A DNA stretch of 25,731 nt from CAZNHL01 sp964572965. Its GTDB lineage: Bacteria > Bacteroidota > Bacteroidia > Cytophagales > UBA9547. The stretch covers positions 1 through 25,731 of the forward strand of contig CAZNHL010000064.1 in NCBI GenBank assembly GCA_964572965.1. The letters run 5' to 3'. Under the pieces are notes generated by a model. The model made no database searches. It was given only the letters and a program-made list of their open reading frames with translations, and had not been told where the DNA came from. How positions within the stretch are numbered: the first letter of the stretch is position 1; the number at the start of each line of letters is the position of its first letter. Position numbers and translations under genes: made by a program. Shown here piece by piece: positions 22,573 to 25,731 of the stretch.

Positions 22573-23908
22573 ATGAATTCTAATCCATTAAGATTTTTAC
22601 ATACTTTTTTCGAGTTAGTTATCCTTAATGTAGCTTTCATAGGGGCTTTATTGCTAAGGTTTGGTATGAACATCCCATATGAAACACAGTATTTTCAATA
22701 CCAGGTATATGTAAATCTTACCTGGGTTGTTTTGAATATTAACCAGTCTCAGCCTAATGCGAGAATTATTTTTGATCATTTGTATCCTTTGATGCTTTTC
22801 TTTAAAAAGATAGTTCTGCATGTATTTCTTTCATCAATACTGATTGTTATACTTAATGTTTTTATTTTTTCACGCCTTCATTTACTATACTTCTATATCA
22901 TTTTTGTAGGAGGTGTTTTTTTGATGAAAATTATTTCAGATCAGATTATTTTGAGACTACTTAAGCAGGGTAAACTAGCAAGAAGGATCGTGATTGTAGG
23001 CCGGAATGACTTAAGTTTTGAAATTATAGAGTATATCAGGAAAAATAAGTATTCCGGTTATCAGATATTAAAAACATTTACATTTGATAACGATTATAAA
23101 TCCGGTAATCTGGATTCTGTGATCACATTTTGTAATGAAAATATTATTAACGAAATTTTTTGCTGCCAGTCAGAGTTTGATCAGATTACATTTGAGAAAT
23201 TGAATTTGTTCTGTGATAATAATCATATCAATCTGTCTATCATACCAGATAAGGATATTTGGCTGGTTAAGAATACGCGGCTTGATTACATTGATGAAAT
23301 TCCTGTTCTCACATTACTTAACAGCCCGTTAGATGAATTTTGGAATAGATTTGCTAAAAGGAGTTTTGATTTGGTTTTTTCTTTTCTGGTAGTAACTCTT
23401 ATATTATCCTGGCTTATACCTATTGTTGCCATACTAATCAAAGTAGGCTCTAAAGGGCCTGTGTTTTTTGCACAAAGAAGGCATGGTAAGAAGAATAAAG
23501 TATTCTATTGCCTGAAATTCAGGACAATGACGGTATTGGAAGATGGGGACTTTAAACAGGCGACCCAGAACGACAGCAGAATAACCAAGCTTGGTCAGTT
23601 TCTGAGGAAAACAAGTCTGGACGAAATGCCACAGTTTATTAATGTTTTACTGGGTGATATGTCTATAGTCGGACCGCGTCCGCATGCACTGGCTATGAAT
23701 GATGAATATCGTGTGTTAATAGATAACTATATGCACCGTCACTATGTGAAGCAGGGTATAACTGGTTTAGCACAGGTAAGAGGGCATCGTGGTGAAACTA
23801 AAAATTTGCAGGCAATGCACCATAGAGTACGTCTTGATCTATTTTATATAAAAAACTGGACCTTCGGTCTTGATTTAAGGATAGTGTTAATGACAGTGAC
23901 TCAGGCTG
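22573..23908 (+). CDS. Second polyprenyl glycosylphosphotransferase, C-terminus lost in the assembly gap
   Basis: 445 codons are readable before a run of 10 N; roughly 15-25 residues are probably missing, judged from the family. N-terminal hydrophobic segments lie near 12-30, 75-98 and 104-120, followed by a soluble Rossmann-like domain (about 138-235, RRIVIVGRNDLSFEII) and the catalytic domain (from about 258): SKGPVFFAQRRHGKK, LKFRTM, catalytic D350-E351 in TSLDEMPQFINVLLGDMSIVGPRPH, and GITGLAQVRGHRGET. The sequence resembles the WcaJ/undecaprenyl-phosphate glucose phosphotransferase branch more than the 17212 gene does. Translation across the N run is meaningless and the apparent end at 23934 should be ignored. 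Confidence 0.92.
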
Positions 23909-23918
23909 NNNNNNNNNN
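23909..23918. other. Assembly gap (10 N)
   Basis: Ten undetermined bases interrupt the sugar transferase gene. The true gap length is unknown and could be larger or smaller than ten. Genes to the right (SRPBCC protein, ettA) may therefore not be immediate neighbours of the polysaccharide genes. Confidence 0.98.
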
Positions 23919-23925
23919 CTCTTTT

Positions 23926-24453
23926 TTATTTTGATGCTTTTTCAAGATTCTCAAGTCCTTTTTCAAAGTCTTCCCCTACCCATTTATCCATCATTAAGCC
24001 CATGTAGCGGGCAAATGGGTTAAAGCCCATATCGCTGTCCATAGTCCAGGTAACTTTGGTGCCAATATCGCCTGGTTCAAGTCTGAAAGTTCCGATTGCT
24101 GTACCATTTTCCATGAAATCCATTTGAGTTGCAATGAAAGAGTTTGGCATACTCTGCACAATGGTCATTTTGCCGCTACCTACTTTACCATTATTACTTT
24201 TCCATGCGTAAGAAGCTCCTGCGCCACTTTCTGGTCCGGTATATACAATGATCATATTGGAATCAATGGTATGCCATGGCGACCACTTAGTCCAGTTTGA
24301 TAGCGTGTTGATATTCGGGAATATTTTTTCAGGGCTGGCATTGATTACCGCATTACGTTCTACATGTACTTTAGGTGAAATAAATAAGCCGCCTATAAAA
24401 AGTAGTACGATAATGGTGAAGAGCGTTAGGCCTATGATTTTGAGGGTTTTCAT
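23926..24453 (-). CDS. SRPBCC (START-like) family protein with N-terminal membrane anchor
   Basis: 175-residue protein. Residues about 5-27 (KIIGLTLFTIIVLLFIGGLFI) form one transmembrane helix; the rest is a helix-grip fold typical of SRPBCC/polyketide cyclase-like proteins, with the opening VERNAVINASPEKIFPNINTLSNWTKWSPW (about 31-60) and a C-terminal helix (KGLENLEKA). The family binds hydrophobic ligands, but the ligand here is unknown and no catalytic residue is evident. It starts at an ATG 85 bases beyond the ettA stop, with the ettA terminator in between, so it is likely transcribed on its own. Its 3' end lies eight bases from the assembly gap. Confidence 0.82.
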   Translation of the reverse strand: MKTLKIIGLTLFTIIVLLFIGGLFISPKVHVERNAVINASPEKIFPNINTLSNWTKWSPWHTIDSNMIIVYTGPESGAGASYAWKSNNGKVGSGKMTIVQSMPNSFIATQMDFMENGTAIGTFRLEPGDIGTKVTWTMDSDMGFNPFARYMGLMMDKWVGEDFEKGLENLEKASK

Positions 24454-24501
24454 AGCGTTAATGTTGGTTTAAAAATGATTTTTACGAAAAAATGAATGAA
24501 A

Positions 24502-24530
24502 TGACGCCCCGGCAATAAACCGGGGCGTCA
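24502..24530 (-). terminator. Intrinsic terminator of ettA
   Basis: Perfect 11-bp GC-rich stem TGACGCCCCGG/CCGGGGCGTCA (24502-24512 with 24520-24530) with a 7-base loop. On the minus strand it starts 8 bases after the ettA stop and is followed by TTTCATTCATTTTTT. Confidence 0.85.
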
Positions 24531-24537
24531 GATAAAG

Positions 24538-25731
24538 TTAAACTAATTTTTTGTATCTGATCCTTGTTGGGCCTACATCACCAAGGCGTTTCTTCTTGTT
24601 TTCTTCATAATCTGAATAATTTCCTTCAAACCAGTAAACCTGAGAATCACCTTCAAATGCCAGAATATGAGTACAAACTCTATCAAGGAACCATCTGTCG
24701 TGGGAGATAATTACAGCACAACCACCAAAATTGTCTAAAGCTTCTTCCAGCGCTCTCAATGTATTTACGTCAAGGTCATTGGTCGGCTCATCCAATAAAA
24801 GTAGGTTAGCGCCTTCTTTTAAGGTCATTGCAAGGTGTACGCGGTTACGCTCTCCGCCGGACAGGTGACCTACTTTTTTCTCCTGATCTGCTCCGTTGAA
24901 GTTAAACTTACTTACATAAGCCCTGGCATTGCCTTGTTTACCGCCGAGCATAATGGTTTCTGTACCGCCTGAAATGGTTTCAAAAACTGATTTGTTAGGA
25001 TCAAGGTTGTCATGGCCCTGATCCACATAAGCCCATTTTACAGTTTCTCCTACTTCGAAATTCCCCTGGTCAGCCTGTAACTGGCCTGTGATTAAACGGA
25101 ATAGCGTTGTTTTACCGGCACCGTTTGGCCCGATAATACCAACAATACCTGCAGGAGGAAGCGCAAAGTTCAGGTTCTCGTAAAGAAGCTTGTCGCCAAA
25201 TGCTTTAGAAACGTTAATAGCTTCAATTACTTTATTTCCTAAACGAGGTCCGGCCGGAATAAACAACTCCAGTTTGTCTTCCTGTTGCTTCGCCTCTTCA
25301 CTCAAAAGCTTGTCATAAGCCTGCAAACGGGCTTTGCCTTTTGCCTGACGGCCTTTAGCGCCCATACGAACCCATTCAAGCTCACGAGCCAAAGTCTTCT
25401 GACGTTTAGATTCAGACTTCTCTTCCTGTGCCAGACGGTTTCCTTTTTGTTCAAGCCATGAGGAGTAATTCCCTTTCCATGGAATACCTTCTCCACGGTC
25501 AAGCTCAAGAATCCATCCTGCAACATTGTCAAGGAAGTACCTGTCGTGGGTCACGGCAATTACAGTTCCTTTATATTGTTGTAAATGTTGCTCCAGCCAG
25601 TCTACAGATTCTGCATCTAAGTGGTTGGTAGGTTCATCCAAAAGTAATACATCGGGTTCCTGAAGAAGCAGCCTGCAAAGCGCTACACGGCGTTTCTCGC
25701 CTCCTGAGAGATTATCTACGGAAGCATCTGA
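24538..25731 (-). CDS. ettA: ABC-F energy-dependent translational throttle protein EttA, N-terminus beyond window
   Basis: 397 codons and the stop are visible; the frame runs off the right edge, so the first ATPase Walker A lies outside. From the edge inward: first ABC signature LSGGEKRRVAL, Walker B with LLLDEPTNHLDAESVDWLEQHL (near 25630), a linker with many basic residues (RLAQEEKSESKRQKTLARE), then the second ATPase with Walker A GPNGAGKTT (about 25111-25134), signature LSGGERNRVHL and Walker B LLLLDEPTNDLDV (near 24790). The sequence DEPTNHLDAESVDWLEQ and the C-terminus YEENKKKRLGD fit EttA, which binds the ribosomal E site and gates the first peptide bond according to energy state. The apparent start at 25641 is a TTG inside Walker B and is not real. 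Confidence 0.95.
   Translation of the reverse strand, partial: SDASVDNLSGGEKRRVALCRLLLQEPDVLLLDEPTNHLDAESVDWLEQHLQQYKGTVIAVTHDRYFLDNVAGWILELDRGEGIPWKGNYSSWLEQKGNRLAQEEKSESKRQKTLARELEWVRMGAKGRQAKGKARLQAYDKLLSEEAKQQEDKLELFIPAGPRLGNKVIEAINVSKAFGDKLLYENLNFALPPAGIVGIIGPNGAGKTTLFRLITGQLQADQGNFEVGETVKWAYVDQGHDNLDPNKSVFETISGGTETIMLGGKQGNARAYVSKFNFNGADQEKKVGHLSGGERNRVHLAMTLKEGANLLLLDEPTNDLDVNTLRALEEALDNFGGCAVIISHDRWFLDRVCTHILAFEGDSQVYWFEGNYSDYEENKKKRLGDVGPTRIRYKKLV

Noticed and set aside
23909..23934. Sugar transferase reading frame continuing past the N run
   Set aside because: Frame cannot be known across undetermined bases, and the residues after the gap do not resemble the family C-terminus.

Overview
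The window looks like a draft scaffold from a Bacteroidota bacterium, probably of the Chitinophagales/Sphingobacteriales type. Supporting signs are the AT-rich sequence, few Shine-Dalgarno sites, TAnnTTTG-like promoter boxes, short Cys-box lipoproteins, an S9B dipeptidyl peptidase, a DUF1972 glycosyltransferase and several PNPT-type sugar transferases. The genus cannot be named from this sequence alone. A run of 10 N (23909-23918) is an assembly gap that truncates a gene, so linkage across it is less certain. No tRNA, rRNA, CRISPR array, insertion sequence or phage gene was seen. No gene-free stretch exceeds about 205 bases.

Layout. 1-1626 (-): the N-terminal 375 residues of a secreted M64-family metallopeptidase, preceded by a small putative lipoprotein. 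1830-3524 (+): an AI-2E-family membrane transporter abutting a Crp/Fnr-type regulator. 3616-4622 (-): two tandem paralogous lipoproteins of unknown function. 4712-8213 (-): a histidine biosynthesis unit, hisG-hisD-hisC, ending in a strong intrinsic terminator. It is preceded by a 23-codon leader ORF with five His codons in eight positions and several mutually exclusive pairing segments. Both spacers between the his genes are palindromes built from degenerate 7-base repeats. 8285-12411 (-): a large AsmA-like protein and a C-terminal processing protease, separated by a terminator. 12567-14008: an outer-membrane beta-barrel protein facing truA. 14112-17042 (+): a dipeptidyl peptidase IV, yidD and a TerB-like protein, closed by a very strong hairpin terminator. 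17212-23908: a surface-polysaccharide locus with two different polyprenyl glycosylphosphotransferases, a polysaccharide deacetylase, a TatD nuclease, an O-antigen ligase-like protein on the opposite strand and a DUF1972 glycosyltransferase. 23926-25731 (-): an SRPBCC protein and the C-terminal part of the ABC-F protein EttA.

How the genes work together. hisG, hisD and hisC supply the first, last and one intermediate step of histidine synthesis; the remaining his genes must lie elsewhere. The leader ORF suggests that histidyl-tRNA supply is sensed during translation and controls hisGDC, alongside the expected feedback inhibition of long-form HisG. The 17-24 kb genes are consistent with building a lipid-linked glycan (initiating transferases), extending it (glycosyltransferase), and polymerising or ligating it. 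The least ordinary content is the his leader and the heptad palindromes between the his genes.
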